NCBI GenBank assembly: GCA_030917105.1
Contig: JAUPVI010000069.1
Location: 1 to 5,801 of the forward strand
DNA from: Candidatus Babelota bacterium
Lineage (GTDB): Bacteria > Babelota > Babeliae > Babelales > JAUPTZ01
Direction of reading: 5' to 3'
Length of the DNA: 5,801 nucleotides
Positions 1 to 5,491 of the stretch are shown here, piece after piece. The translations under genes and the position numbers were made by a program. The stretch's first letter is position 1, and each line of letters opens with the position of its first letter. The notes beneath the pieces were generated by a model that was given only the letters and a program-made list of their open reading frames with translations, did not search any database and was not told the origin of the DNA.

Positions 1-179
1 TTACTCAACTCGTATACGTCTTGCCAGTGTTTGTAGGAACATTTTTTGCGTGCCTTGCGACCGGTATATGGCCCAAAATCGGTGCCCTGGGAGGTATAAC
101 TCTTGGCACTGTTATTTCTGTTTCCATACTAACACTCTGCAACCAAGGGCACCCCGAAAACGACTCAAGGAAAGTATGA
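1..179 (+). CDS. C-terminal fragment of a multi-pass membrane protein, possibly sodium:solute symporter
   Basis: The frame starting at base 3 is open from the window edge to a TGA at 177-179 and encodes 58 residues. It has two hydrophobic stretches, roughly residues 3-21 (LVYVLPVFVGTFFACLATG) and 27-46 (IGALGGITLGTVISVSILTL). They are joined by a short turn containing WPK and followed by a polar tail (NQGHPENDSRKV). This is the pattern of the end of an integral inner-membrane protein. The Gly-Ala-x-Gly-Gly-x-x-x-Gly helix after a short basic loop resembles the C-terminal helices of the solute:sodium symporter family, but the fragment is too short to be sure and other transporters remain possible. 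The stop overlaps the start of the Nudix gene as ATGA (176-179), which indicates an operon with translational coupling. The 5' part lies outside the window. Confidence 0.62.
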   Translation, partial: TQLVYVLPVFVGTFFACLATGIWPKIGALGGITLGTVISVSILTLCNQGHPENDSRKV

Positions 180-592
180 TAAACCATAGAGAAGCACAGT
201 CTCTGATTACCCAAGCGGTAATATTGGTTAATCAGAATTACGAAATTCTACTCCTCCAACTCCCTGACGGCCGTTGGCAATTGCCCGGTGGCAAGCTGCA
301 CACCAAAGAAATTTGGAGCGACGGTGTAATCCGAGAAATAACCGAAGAAACCGGCATTAAAGACATTGCTATTGTCCGCGTACTTTATATCGACAACTGG
401 CACACGACCACGTATGACTATTACCGTGCCTACTTCCTCTGCACAACCATGAGTAGAGAGGTATACCTGAGTAGCGACCACCGCCGCTACCGCTGGATTC
501 AGCCAGATACAAACCTAGACACGCTAGAGTTTACGCACGAAACGGTCCGCATACATCTCAAGCGATTCTTAGACGAACTCAACGCTGATTAG
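176..592 (+). CDS. Nudix hydrolase (138 aa)
   Basis: Nudix hydrolases cleave nucleoside diphosphates linked to another moiety, for example damaged dNTPs, ADP-ribose or capped nucleotides, using divalent metal in the cytosol. The complete Nudix box GX5EX7REUXEEXGU is at residues 39-61, after the usual WQLPGG lead-in at 34-39. All key acids are present: E45 and the REITEE helix at 53-58. Strands before the box (AVILVNQNYEILLLQL) and after it (VLYIDN, YYRAYFLC) fit the fold, and the length is typical of a single-domain member. I chose ATG 176 because AAGGAAA (167-173) lies just upstream and the upstream residues of the longer frame are Cys- and Arg-rich and unlike a Nudix fold. That upstream region is instead the coding end of the membrane protein. 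Substrate cannot be deduced; there is no MutT-specific or ADP-ribose-specific signature I can claim. Confidence 0.93.
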   Translation: MINHREAQSLITQAVILVNQNYEILLLQLPDGRWQLPGGKLHTKEIWSDGVIREITEETGIKDIAIVRVLYIDNWHTTTYDYYRAYFLCTTMSREVYLSSDHRRYRWIQPDTNLDTLEFTHETVRIHLKRFLDELNAD

Positions 593-849
593 CGTCCTTC
601 TTCTTGACGGTCAAAAGCCTCAAGTACGCCGTCACGCTGTTCTGGCGTCAAAGCTCTTCGCTGCACCCATTCCGTAAGCACCACTTCCAGAGAATATTCG
701 GTTCCCGACTTCAACATATGTTCGTACACCATAAAGCGACGCCGCAATGTTGGATCACGTTGCAACTCCGATTCTCTGACCACAGAGTCAAGCATCTTGC
801 GCCTAAAAAATAGGTATGAGCCCGGCTTAAACCACTGTAACATCGTCAC
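589..849 (-). CDS. Small unrecognised protein (84-86 aa), possibly frameshifted at its 5' end
   Basis: I do not recognise the family. The frame starts at GTG 849 or ATG 843. It reads as a plausible soluble, charged, mostly helical protein: an aromatic start (MLQWFKPGSYLFFRRK), an Arg-rich middle (LQRDPTLRRRF) and an amphipathic end (LTPEQRDGVLEAFDRQEEGR). Its TAA (591-589) overlaps the TAG of the convergent Nudix gene (590-592). The ribosome site for the internal starts is weak. A much better site, AAGGGGA (898-892), precedes ATG codons at 889 and 886 in another frame. That frame runs into a T8 tract (860-853) and then stops at 827. Removing one T would join MRKTFTYKGFF to LVTMLQWFK and give about 98 residues. 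So the gene may be longer than the open frame shows, either through slippage, a real mutation or an assembly error. Codon content and tight packing against the Nudix gene favour a real gene. Confidence 0.55.
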   Translation of the reverse strand: MTMLQWFKPGSYLFFRRKMLDSVVRESELQRDPTLRRRFMVYEHMLKSGTEYSLEVVLTEWVQRRALTPEQRDGVLEAFDRQEEGR

Positions 850-886
850 CAGAAAAAAAACCTTTATACGTAAACGTTTTGCGCAT
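827..886 (-). other. Out-of-frame 5' segment with strong RBS and T8 run
   Basis: ATG 886, with a second ATG at 889, follows AAGGGGA (898-892) at a good distance and opens a 19-residue frame ending in GDDVTVV and a TAA at 829-827. Within it lies an uninterrupted run of eight T on the minus strand (860-853). The body of the small gene downstream continues in the +1 frame and is open from just after this run. The likely reading is that this is the true 5' end of that gene, separated by a one-base length change in the homopolymer. The alternative is a short leader peptide. Confidence 0.4.
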
Positions 887-913
887 CATAGTCCCCTTCA
901 AGTAACTTCATTA

Positions 914-943
914 ATTCTAACAAAGTCCTTGAGCAGGAAACAA
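914..943 (-). promoter_or_regulatory. Candidate promoter of the small minus-strand gene
   Basis: On the minus strand TTGTTT (943-938) is followed after 18 bases by TAGAAT (919-914). This matches the sigma-70 consensus moderately. The predicted start near 907 lies just upstream of the AAGGGGA ribosome site and ATG 886, which supports that start over the internal ones. Confidence 0.35.
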
Positions 944-1002
944 CGCATGAAAGAAAAAGCGCTTGTTCCATGCACAACAGGCACTTCTTTCTGTTGCCCC
1001 AA

Positions 1003-1032
1003 TTGACCCAACTGCCACTTTTATGAGAGAAT
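1003..1032 (+). promoter_or_regulatory. Candidate promoter of the ankyrin gene
   Basis: TTGACC (1003-1008) and GAGAAT (1027-1032) are separated by 18 bases. The -35 box is good (5 of 6) and the -10 is weak (4 of 6). It would start transcription near 1039, about 40 bases before the chosen start codon. No better pair is seen between 890 and 1060. Confidence 0.3.
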
Positions 1033-1078
1033 GCCCCGCCGCAGGCAAATACACGTACTACTCATGAGGAACAACAAC

Positions 1079-1573
1079 ATGAATATGCTGAGAAAATCAC
1101 TCATCCTAACACTACTACTCGCCACCACGGCACAAAGTGCTCACGGTATCAAATTACGCACTATTCTCTTAACCGGAGCCACTATTGGCACAAGCGTGTA
1201 TCTGTACAGAACTTACACCGCACAACAGACCTCACCCCAAGGCACGCGCTCGCTAGCACTCAGCCTTTCTCCTTATCCTGAGAAACCATTAAATCAATCA
1301 GCCCCTTATCGCCCACTTGTTCTTGCGGAAAATCCAGACATTGCCCACCTCAATGACTTAAAGCTTGCTAGCCTACAACTTGATAGCAAAAACAACACAT
1401 TGCTCCATCTAGCAGCTTTATCCGGAAACACAAAGCTTGCCAAAAGTTTAGTCGAAGAATTTGGCGCTGATGCCGAAGCTAAAAACGCTGATGGCGAATC
1501 AGCAATAGACTGCGCTTACAAAGCAGGACACAAAGAATTAGCGAAGCTTCTTATGCCAAAAAGCGAGCGATAA
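1079..1573 (+). CDS. Exported or membrane-anchored ankyrin repeat protein (164 aa)
   Basis: The N-terminus is a signal-peptide-like segment: basic LRK at residues 4-6, hydrophobic SLILTLLLATTA at 7-18, and possible cleavage after AQS (20) or AHG (23). A second hydrophobic stretch, roughly residues 28-43 (TILLTGATIGTSVYLY), could anchor the mature protein. A Ser/Pro-rich linker follows. The C-terminal third carries about one and a half ankyrin repeats: NNTLLHLAALSGN...LAKSLVEEFGAD at roughly 105-137, and DGESAIDCAYKAGHKELAKLL at 138-158. These hold the TxLHLAA and G(H/N)xxLxxxLL consensus positions. Ankyrin repeats mediate protein binding, and the export signal points outside the cytoplasm, so an envelope or host-facing role is possible but not shown. 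ATG 1079 is chosen for TGAGGA at 1065-1070; starts at 1031 or 1064 would give an unusually long, polar n-region. The gene stands alone between a divergent neighbour and the bidirectional terminator. Confidence 0.82.
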   Translation: MNMLRKSLILTLLLATTAQSAHGIKLRTILLTGATIGTSVYLYRTYTAQQTSPQGTRSLALSLSPYPEKPLNQSAPYRPLVLAENPDIAHLNDLKLASLQLDSKNNTLLHLAALSGNTKLAKSLVEEFGADAEAKNADGESAIDCAYKAGHKELAKLLMPKSER

Positions 1574-1592
1574 GCAGCCTTCGCCAAGGCGA

Positions 1593-1622
1593 TTGCAAAA
1601 ATTCATTCTGATGCGCTAAAAT
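1593..1622 (+). promoter_or_regulatory. Promoter-like pair in the gap after the ankyrin gene
   Basis: TTGCAA (1593-1598) and TAAAAT (1617-1622) are 18 bases apart, with 4 of 6 and 5 of 6 consensus matches. No plus-strand gene follows before the terminator at 1774-1817. If active it would make a transcript of about 190 nt from near 1629. Confidence 0.35.
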
Positions 1623-1628
1623 GCTGTC

Positions 1629-1817
1629 GAAAATCCCGTGATTTACCGTGACAGCAAAACCTAATAACCTCTATGCACATGATAGCGAGGGAAGGTTAGC
1701 ATTTACGTTTGAAGATAAAAAAATCGAACATACATGGGGGAAGAGTTAGGCAATGAACAAAACTCTACCTAAGACAAAAGAAAGAGGGCCCCAAAATTAA
1801 GGCCCTCTTTCTTTTGT
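1629..1817 (+). ncRNA. Possible small orphan transcript (unproven)
   Basis: The stretch lies between a promoter-like pair and a strong terminator. It contains short stems: TGCTGTC/GACAGCA (1622-1628/1650-1656, partly before the predicted start), TAACCT/AGGTTA (1665-1670/1693-1698) and AGAGTT/AACTCT (1742-1747/1761-1766). It also holds a 33-codon frame from GTG 1648 to TAG 1749 with residues such as NNLYAHDSEGRLAF, but without a ribosome site. It does not match tmRNA, 6S, RNase P or SRP RNA as far as I can recognise. It could equally be a decayed gene fragment or just the ankyrin 3' UTR. Confidence 0.2.
1774..1817. terminator. Bidirectional intrinsic terminator between ankyrin gene and typA
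   Basis: A perfect 17-base inverted repeat (1774-1790 and 1801-1817) surrounds a 10-base AT-rich loop. The core is GAGGGCC/GGCCCTC, flanked by AAAGAAA and TTTCTTT. On each strand the hairpin is followed by, or ends in, a U-rich tract (TTTCTTTTGT), so it can stop transcription from both convergent genes. Confidence 0.9.
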
Positions 1818-1850
1818 TACCTCAAGGAAGCAGCCGCTTCCTCAAAATAA

Positions 1851-3659
1851 TTAGTTTCGTTTACGATCCGTTGGCTTAAGATAACGCTTACGCAATCTAA
1901 TGCTTTCCGGCGTCACTTCAACAAGTTCATCGTCAGCAATCCAATCCAGCGCTGTTTCGAGGTTGAAATCACGAGGCGGCTGAAGATTTGGCGCATCATC
2001 CGTACCAGAAGCACGCATGTTGGTCAACTTCTTCTGCTTGGTTGGGTTTACATCAAGATCATTGTCTCGTGAATGTTCACCCACAATCATGCCTTCATAT
2101 ACTTCAGTTGTTGGTCCAACAAACAAGATACCACGCGGCTGCAACCCATCAAGTGCATATGCTGTCACGGATCCTTGCTCCATACTGATCAATGCACCTT
2201 TGATACGACTTGGAATTTCACCTTGGTACGGTTCATAGCCATTATAGCGATGGTTCAGTGTTGCAGTACCACGAGTTTCGGTAAGCATTTGCCCCCGAAG
2301 CCCAAGCATACCACGCGCTGGCATAACAAAAGTCAAACGATTACGACCGTCATCCATTTGTTCCATATTTTCCATACGGCCACGACGTGCACCAATCAAT
2401 TCGATAACTGCGCCAGTATATTCTTGTGCCACGTCAACCAGAACCATTTCCATCGGCTCACATTTCTGTCCGTTTATTTCACGGAACAATACTTGTGGTG
2501 CTGAAAGTTGTAACTCAAAGCCTTCACGACGCATTGTTTCAACCAATACAGTTAAGTGCAATTGACCACGACCACAGAGCAAGAATGTTTCTGGCGATTC
2601 GGTATCTTCTACGCGAAGCGAAACGTTCGTACGCAATTCTTTAAATAAACGGTCACGAATTTGACGCGATGTTAAGATGCTTCCTTCACGACCAGCAAAT
2701 GGCGAAGTATTTACCCCCAACTGCATCGACAAAGTCGGTTCAGAGATTTTTACATACGTAAGTGGTATCACTTTATCCCAGTGGCAAACAGTCGCACCAA
2801 TACAGATAGCTTCGTCTACACCACCGATAACCACAATATCACCAAAAGTTGCTTCAGGAGTCGTTACGCGATCAACACCTGAGAACCGATAAATCACACT
2901 GATAGTCGTTACGGGGCTCGTACGATCACTCGTACACCATACGATACGATCACCAACTTTAATAGTTCCGTTCAAGATACGGCCAATAGCCAAGCGACCT
3001 TGGTATGGTGAGTAATCAAGATTGGTAATCAAAAGTTGAAGCTCAGGGCGTTCTTCTTTTGGCGCTGGAACATAGTTCCAAATTGTGTCGAATAAGTCTT
3101 GCAATGTGCCGTCACGTTTTTCTGGGTCCAAATTAATGTAGCCATCACGCGCTGCGCCATAAAGCACTGGGTAATCAAGTTGATCTTCGCTGATAGCGAT
3201 ATCAAGGAAAAGATCTGCGATATTTTCACGGGTACGTTCAATCGCCGCATCTTTACGGTCGATCTTATTAATTACCACGATCGGTTTCAAATTAAGTTCA
3301 AGCGCTTTTTGAAGCACAAAACGCGTACCAGGCAACGGGCCTTCAGCAGCATCAACAAGGAGCAATACCCCTTCAACCATCTGCAATGTACGTTCTACTT
3401 CTCCGCCAAAGTCCATGTGACCAGGAGTGTCTACGATGTTAATCGTACCCTGTGGCAAACAAATAGAAGTGTTTTTAGCGACGATAGTAATTCCCCGTTC
3501 ACGTTCAAGGTCATTACTGTCCATAATACGGTCAACACCCGTATTTCCGCGTCCTAATGTGCCGGCTTGTTGTAACATTTTATCAACCAACGTTGTCTTT
3601 CCATGGTCAACGTGTGCGATGATAGCAATGTTTCGTATATCTTTACGTGTATTATTCAT
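1851..3659 (-). CDS. typA: Ribosome-associated translational GTPase TypA/BipA (602 aa)
   Basis: TypA/BipA is an EF-G-like GTPase that binds the 70S ribosome and assists 50S assembly, growth at low temperature and stress responses. G-domain motifs are all present: P-loop AHVDHGKT at 15-22, switch I RERGIT at 53-58, DTPGH at 77-81 with the catalytic His81, and NKID at 131-134. A G5-like YGAAR is at 167-171. The beta-barrel domain II follows (GRLAIGRILNGTIKVGD), then EF-G III/V-like domains (GRGQLHLTVLVETMRREGFE; MPARGMLGLRGQ). The BipA-specific C-terminal domain carries TEVYEGMIVGEHSRDNDLDV and KKLTNMRASGTDD (543-555), and ends in DDELVEVTPESIRLRKR. The length matches the family (about 600). 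No strong Shine-Dalgarno precedes ATG 3659; GATG lies close by, so initiation may be modest. The gene follows the rpsR terminator and ends at the bidirectional terminator, so it is probably its own unit, although I find no convincing promoter in 3660-3752. Confidence 0.98.
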   Translation of the reverse strand: MNNTRKDIRNIAIIAHVDHGKTTLVDKMLQQAGTLGRGNTGVDRIMDSNDLERERGITIVAKNTSICLPQGTINIVDTPGHMDFGGEVERTLQMVEGVLLLVDAAEGPLPGTRFVLQKALELNLKPIVVINKIDRKDAAIERTRENIADLFLDIAISEDQLDYPVLYGAARDGYINLDPEKRDGTLQDLFDTIWNYVPAPKEERPELQLLITNLDYSPYQGRLAIGRILNGTIKVGDRIVWCTSDRTSPVTTISVIYRFSGVDRVTTPEATFGDIVVIGGVDEAICIGATVCHWDKVIPLTYVKISEPTLSMQLGVNTSPFAGREGSILTSRQIRDRLFKELRTNVSLRVEDTESPETFLLCGRGQLHLTVLVETMRREGFELQLSAPQVLFREINGQKCEPMEMVLVDVAQEYTGAVIELIGARRGRMENMEQMDDGRNRLTFVMPARGMLGLRGQMLTETRGTATLNHRYNGYEPYQGEIPSRIKGALISMEQGSVTAYALDGLQPRGILFVGPTTEVYEGMIVGEHSRDNDLDVNPTKQKKLTNMRASGTDDAPNLQPPRDFNLETALDWIADDELVEVTPESIRLRKRYLKPTDRKRN

Positions 3660-3752
3660 GTTTACATCTTTGCTTATGAGACTCTACTGTGAAGGCTAAA
3701 TTACCACACTCACGAATTTATCGCGATGCGCATGTAAAAGCGACTTCAGTAG

Positions 3753-3787
3753 AAAAAAGAGGCTCTCAAACTTAATCTCGAGCCCCT
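3753..3787 (-). terminator. Intrinsic terminator after rpsR
   Basis: On the minus strand an 8-base stem, AGGGGCTC (3787-3780) with GAGCCTCT (3765-3758), contains one G-U pair and a 14-base loop. It is followed by a run of T's overlapping the stem end (3758-3753, six T). It lies about 20 bases after the rpsR stop and separates the ribosomal protein pair from typA. Confidence 0.82.
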
Positions 3788-3809
3788 ACGATTTTTGTTC
3801 CGTCAATTC

Positions 3810-4094
3810 TTAGCGAACTGAGCAATATGGCAACATACCCATAATGCGAGCGAGTTTAATTTCGCGCGACAACTTACGTTGGTAGTAGCTTGAGTTACCA
3901 GAGATACGCGCTGGTAAAATTTTGCCACGTTCAGTCAAAAAGCCTTGCAACAAATGGATGTTCTTGTAGTCAAGCGCTTTTGCCAATTCTGGATTGTTCT
4001 CAAAACGACATTGCTTCTTGCCAGTTGATGCAGTCTTTTTTACTTTTTTGCGCATCAAACGCGCGCTGACTTTTAATTTAAATTTGTTCGCCAT
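3810..4094 (-). CDS. rpsR: 30S ribosomal protein bS18 (94 aa)
   Basis: bS18 sits on the platform of the small subunit, next to bS6 and 16S helices 22-23. The family core is clear: CRF at 29-31, DYK at 42-44, FLTERGKILPARISG at 52-66 and YQRKLSREIKLARIMGMLPY at 71-90. The N-terminus is rich in Lys and Arg, as usual. Only one Cys is left in the region that holds a CxxC-like zinc pattern in some members, so a zinc-free form is likely. The start ATG lies five bases after the rpsF stop, and the TAAGG formed by that stop provides the ribosome site, so translation is coupled to rpsF. A terminator follows. Neither ssb/priB nor rplI is present in this pair, unlike in many bacteria. Confidence 0.97.
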   Translation of the reverse strand: MANKFKLKVSARLMRKKVKKTASTGKKQCRFENNPELAKALDYKNIHLLQGFLTERGKILPARISGNSSYYQRKLSREIKLARIMGMLPYCSVR

Positions 4095-4099
4095 GAGCC

Positions 4100-4576
4100 T
4101 TACCCTTCAACAATCGTTTCAGTCGCTTCAACTACTTCCACCGCTTCTTCTACTACCGCCACTTCTGTCGGTGCTTCAGCTGCTTGTGGTGCAAAACCAG
4201 TGCGCGGACGGTATTCACGGCCAGTTTGTCCGGCTTCCATTGCTTCAGGCTTAATGTAAGCTTCAGCATATTGCGCTGGAGTGAGGCTAACGTGTACATA
4301 ACGCATTACTGAATCAACACATTTTACTTTCAAGAAATGTTCTAATTTTTGAAAGAACGGTTGTGCTTCGTCAGCTACTTCGTAACGAGCAAGTACGTAT
4401 ACGCCGTATTCTTGTTTATTAATTGGGTATGCCAATTTATAACGACCCCATTTATCAAACGTGCTCACGTTGCCGTGCGCCGCTTTAACAAGAGTCTTCA
4501 ATTGTTTTTCGACCAATGCAAGGTCGGCTGGTGTTGCCGTTACCGGCAACAGCATTAATGTTTCATAATGCTTCAT
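4100..4576 (-). CDS. rpsF: 30S ribosomal protein bS6 (158 aa) with acidic C-terminal tail
   Basis: bS6 forms a heterodimer with bS18 and binds the 16S central domain. The N-terminus YETLMLLPV and the family block WGRYKLAYPINKQEYGVYV (43-61) are diagnostic, followed by the FLKVKCVDSVMRYVHV strand region (81-96). Residues from about 133 form a long Glu/Val/Ala-rich tail (EAPTEVAVVEEAVEVVE) that ends in EG. The tail recalls the glutamate tails that RimK extends in E. coli, but it lacks a terminal Glu pair. The start is ATG 4576 because a strong AAGGAG (4591-4586) lies nine bases upstream and the family begins here; the 31 extra codons of the longer frame do not match bS6. The gene is first in an rpsF-rpsR unit. 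Confidence 0.97.
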   Translation of the reverse strand: MKHYETLMLLPVTATPADLALVEKQLKTLVKAAHGNVSTFDKWGRYKLAYPINKQEYGVYVLARYEVADEAQPFFQKLEHFLKVKCVDSVMRYVHVSLTPAQYAEAYIKPEAMEAGQTGREYRPRTGFAPQAAEAPTEVAVVEEAVEVVEATETIVEG

Positions 4577-4585
4577 AAAAAGGTT

Positions 4586-4591
4586 CTCCTT
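4586..4591 (-). promoter_or_regulatory. Ribosome binding site of rpsF
   Basis: AAGGAG on the minus strand, nine bases from ATG 4576. It decides the bS6 start against the upstream ATG at 4669, which would lie inside the terminator of the preceding gene. Confidence 0.85.
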
Positions 4592-4607
4592 TTTTGTTAT
4601 AACCACT

Positions 4608-4647
4608 GAGGAGATAATCACGCATGACGCGCGTTTAACGGTACCTC
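4608..4647 (-). promoter_or_regulatory. Structured rpsF leader, candidate bS6:bS18 autoregulatory site
   Basis: The 5' untranslated region of rpsF can fold as an outer stem GAGG (4647-4644) with CCTC (4611-4608) and an inner hairpin ACGC/GCGT (4634-4631/4623-4620). ACCG (4642-4639) lies unpaired in the internal loop between them. In many bacteria the bS6:bS18 complex represses its own mRNA through a bulged stem containing CCG that mimics its 16S site. The ACCG position fits that idea, but the outer stem is only four base pairs, so the call is tentative. The ribosome site (4586-4591) lies about 17 bases further on. Confidence 0.4.
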
Positions 4648-4679
4648 TATTAAATGAAACTAAGGCCAAAAGGCCTCAG
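4648..4679 (-). terminator. Intrinsic terminator after the HTH/S24-like regulator
   Basis: An 8-base stem, CTGAGGCC (4679-4672) with GGCCTTAG (4667-4660), has a four-T loop and one G-U pair. It is followed by TTTCATTT on the minus strand. It starts five bases after the regulator stop and separates it from rpsF. Confidence 0.75.
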
Positions 4680-4684
4680 GCTCT

Positions 4685-5374
4685 TTACATCATTTTTTGA
4701 TAACGATGTAAAACTTTTCCAATAATGCGGAACATGTCTTTGCCACGCACCAACACGATTGGGGACTTTTTGTGATTGATTGATTCAAGAATCACAAATT
4801 CATCCATAAAATTTACACGGACAATAGCTTTTGTCGGATTTTCAGTACTGCCGTACTCAACCGCAACAACATCGCCAGAGCGAGTCCACACTTCCGGTGA
4901 AATGATTAATTGATCACCTTTGGTAAAGGTCGGCAACAAACTACTATCTTCGACCGCATAACAAAACACGTTCGGATCCTCGCAATCGAAAATCGGAACA
5001 AAAACTCCTTTGTAACCAGAAGCCATTTGAACTACCTGATTATTGTACTCGCTTGGATATGAAGGAATTTCACCGGTCACCGGCACAATTCTTATCTTCA
5101 AGTTTGCATATGCAGGATCGGAAGACACCACCGGATTGACAGCGGCCGCCGCATTTTCAGTCGTTTTTTGTTGACGTCGGTGAGCAAATAACTCAATTGG
5201 CTCCATTTCAAATGCCCCAGCAAGCTTGCGCAGCGCATCTTCATTCCAACGTCTTGTTCCATTCTTGATGTGAGTGAGATAGCTTTCCGACATTCCTGTC
5301 TTTTCAGACAGTACTTTAGTAGTCCATCGACGCTCTCTGAGCAACTCTCGCACTCGCAGTTTTGTAGATACCAT
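4685..5374 (-). CDS. HTH (XRE) plus S24/LexA-like regulator (229 aa)
   Basis: This is a two-domain regulator of the CI/LexA-like kind. Numbered from the upstream ATG 5386, residues 10-66 form an XRE-type helix-turn-helix, with the recognition region SESYLTHIKNGTRRW at 33-47. A Gln/Ala-rich linker (71-90) follows, then an S24-like domain from about 98 to 233. The serine motif is SSLLPTF at 148-154, aligning with SMxPT of the family, and TKAIVRV with K186 aligns with the catalytic lysine strand. The usual cleavable Ala-Gly after VPVxGEI is replaced by PSY (108-110), so RecA-stimulated self-cleavage at that site is unlikely. I prefer ATG 5374 because GGAG (5384-5381) is six bases upstream; ATG 5386 adds four residues and is possible. 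It is a tandem paralogue of the partial gene upstream. Target genes are unknown; autoregulation is plausible from repeats in its promoter region. Confidence 0.85.
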   Translation of the reverse strand: MVSTKLRVRELLRERRWTTKVLSEKTGMSESYLTHIKNGTRRWNEDALRKLAGAFEMEPIELFAHRRQQKTTENAAAAVNPVVSSDPAYANLKIRIVPVTGEIPSYPSEYNNQVVQMASGYKGVFVPIFDCEDPNVFCYAVEDSSLLPTFTKGDQLIISPEVWTRSGDVVAVEYGSTENPTKAIVRVNFMDEFVILESINHKKSPIVLVRGKDMFRIIGKVLHRYQKMM

Positions 5375-5408
5375 AGCTGACTCCATATTAAGTATACCTA
5401 CACCTTCT

Positions 5409-5417
5409 GTTATATCA
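5409..5417 (-). promoter_or_regulatory. Extended -10 promoter candidate of the HTH/S24 regulator
   Basis: The minus strand reads TGATATAAC, a TGn extended -10 followed by TATAAC (5 of 6). There is no good -35 box, as is common for extended -10 promoters. The predicted start near 5402 gives a leader of about 28 bases to ATG 5374. Confidence 0.45.
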
Positions 5418-5454
5418 CTGAACTAGGACACATCCCCACGTTCCCCAAGCTACG

Positions 5455-5491
5455 AGGTTGAACCTTTGCCAGGTTACAGTCTACCAAACCT
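5455..5491. repeat. Cluster of AGGTT/AACCT inverted half-sites, operator candidate
   Basis: Four copies of one five-base element alternate in orientation: AGGTT 5455-5459, AACCT 5461-5465, AGGTT 5471-5475 and AACCT 5487-5491. The first two form a perfect 11-base palindrome around G5460. The last two bracket the candidate -10 box at 5478-5483. A repressor binding here would block the distal promoter, and the adjacent HTH regulator is the obvious candidate. Confidence 0.45.

Noticed and set aside
604..614. Perfect palindrome TTGACGGTCAA, sharing half-sites with the palindrome at 5491-5505
   Set aside because: It lies within the coding end of the small minus-strand gene, far from any promoter. 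An 11-base palindrome can occur by chance.
1577..1592. Hairpins GCCTT/AAGGC and TCGCC/GGCGA right after the ankyrin stop, as a terminator
   Set aside because: They are short, mutually exclusive and not followed by a U-rich tract. The strong terminator at 1774-1817 is sufficient.
1753..1800. A 15-codon frame (MNKTLPKTKERGPQN) running into the terminator, resembling a leader peptide
   Set aside because: No plus-strand gene follows for it to attenuate, and its sequence is mostly the terminator arm.
1825..1842. AGGAAGC/GCTTCCT hairpin just after the typA stop, as a second terminator
   Set aside because: No T run follows on the minus strand before the larger bidirectional terminator.
1988..3699. 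Several long plus-strand open frames opposite typA
   Set aside because: They lie antisense to an unmistakable TypA gene, lack ribosome sites and show low-complexity, Cys- and His-rich composition.
4684..4712. TTTACATC/GATGTAAA hairpin over the end of the regulator gene
   Set aside because: It is formed mainly by the last codons and the stop, has no U-rich tract, and the true terminator lies just after it.
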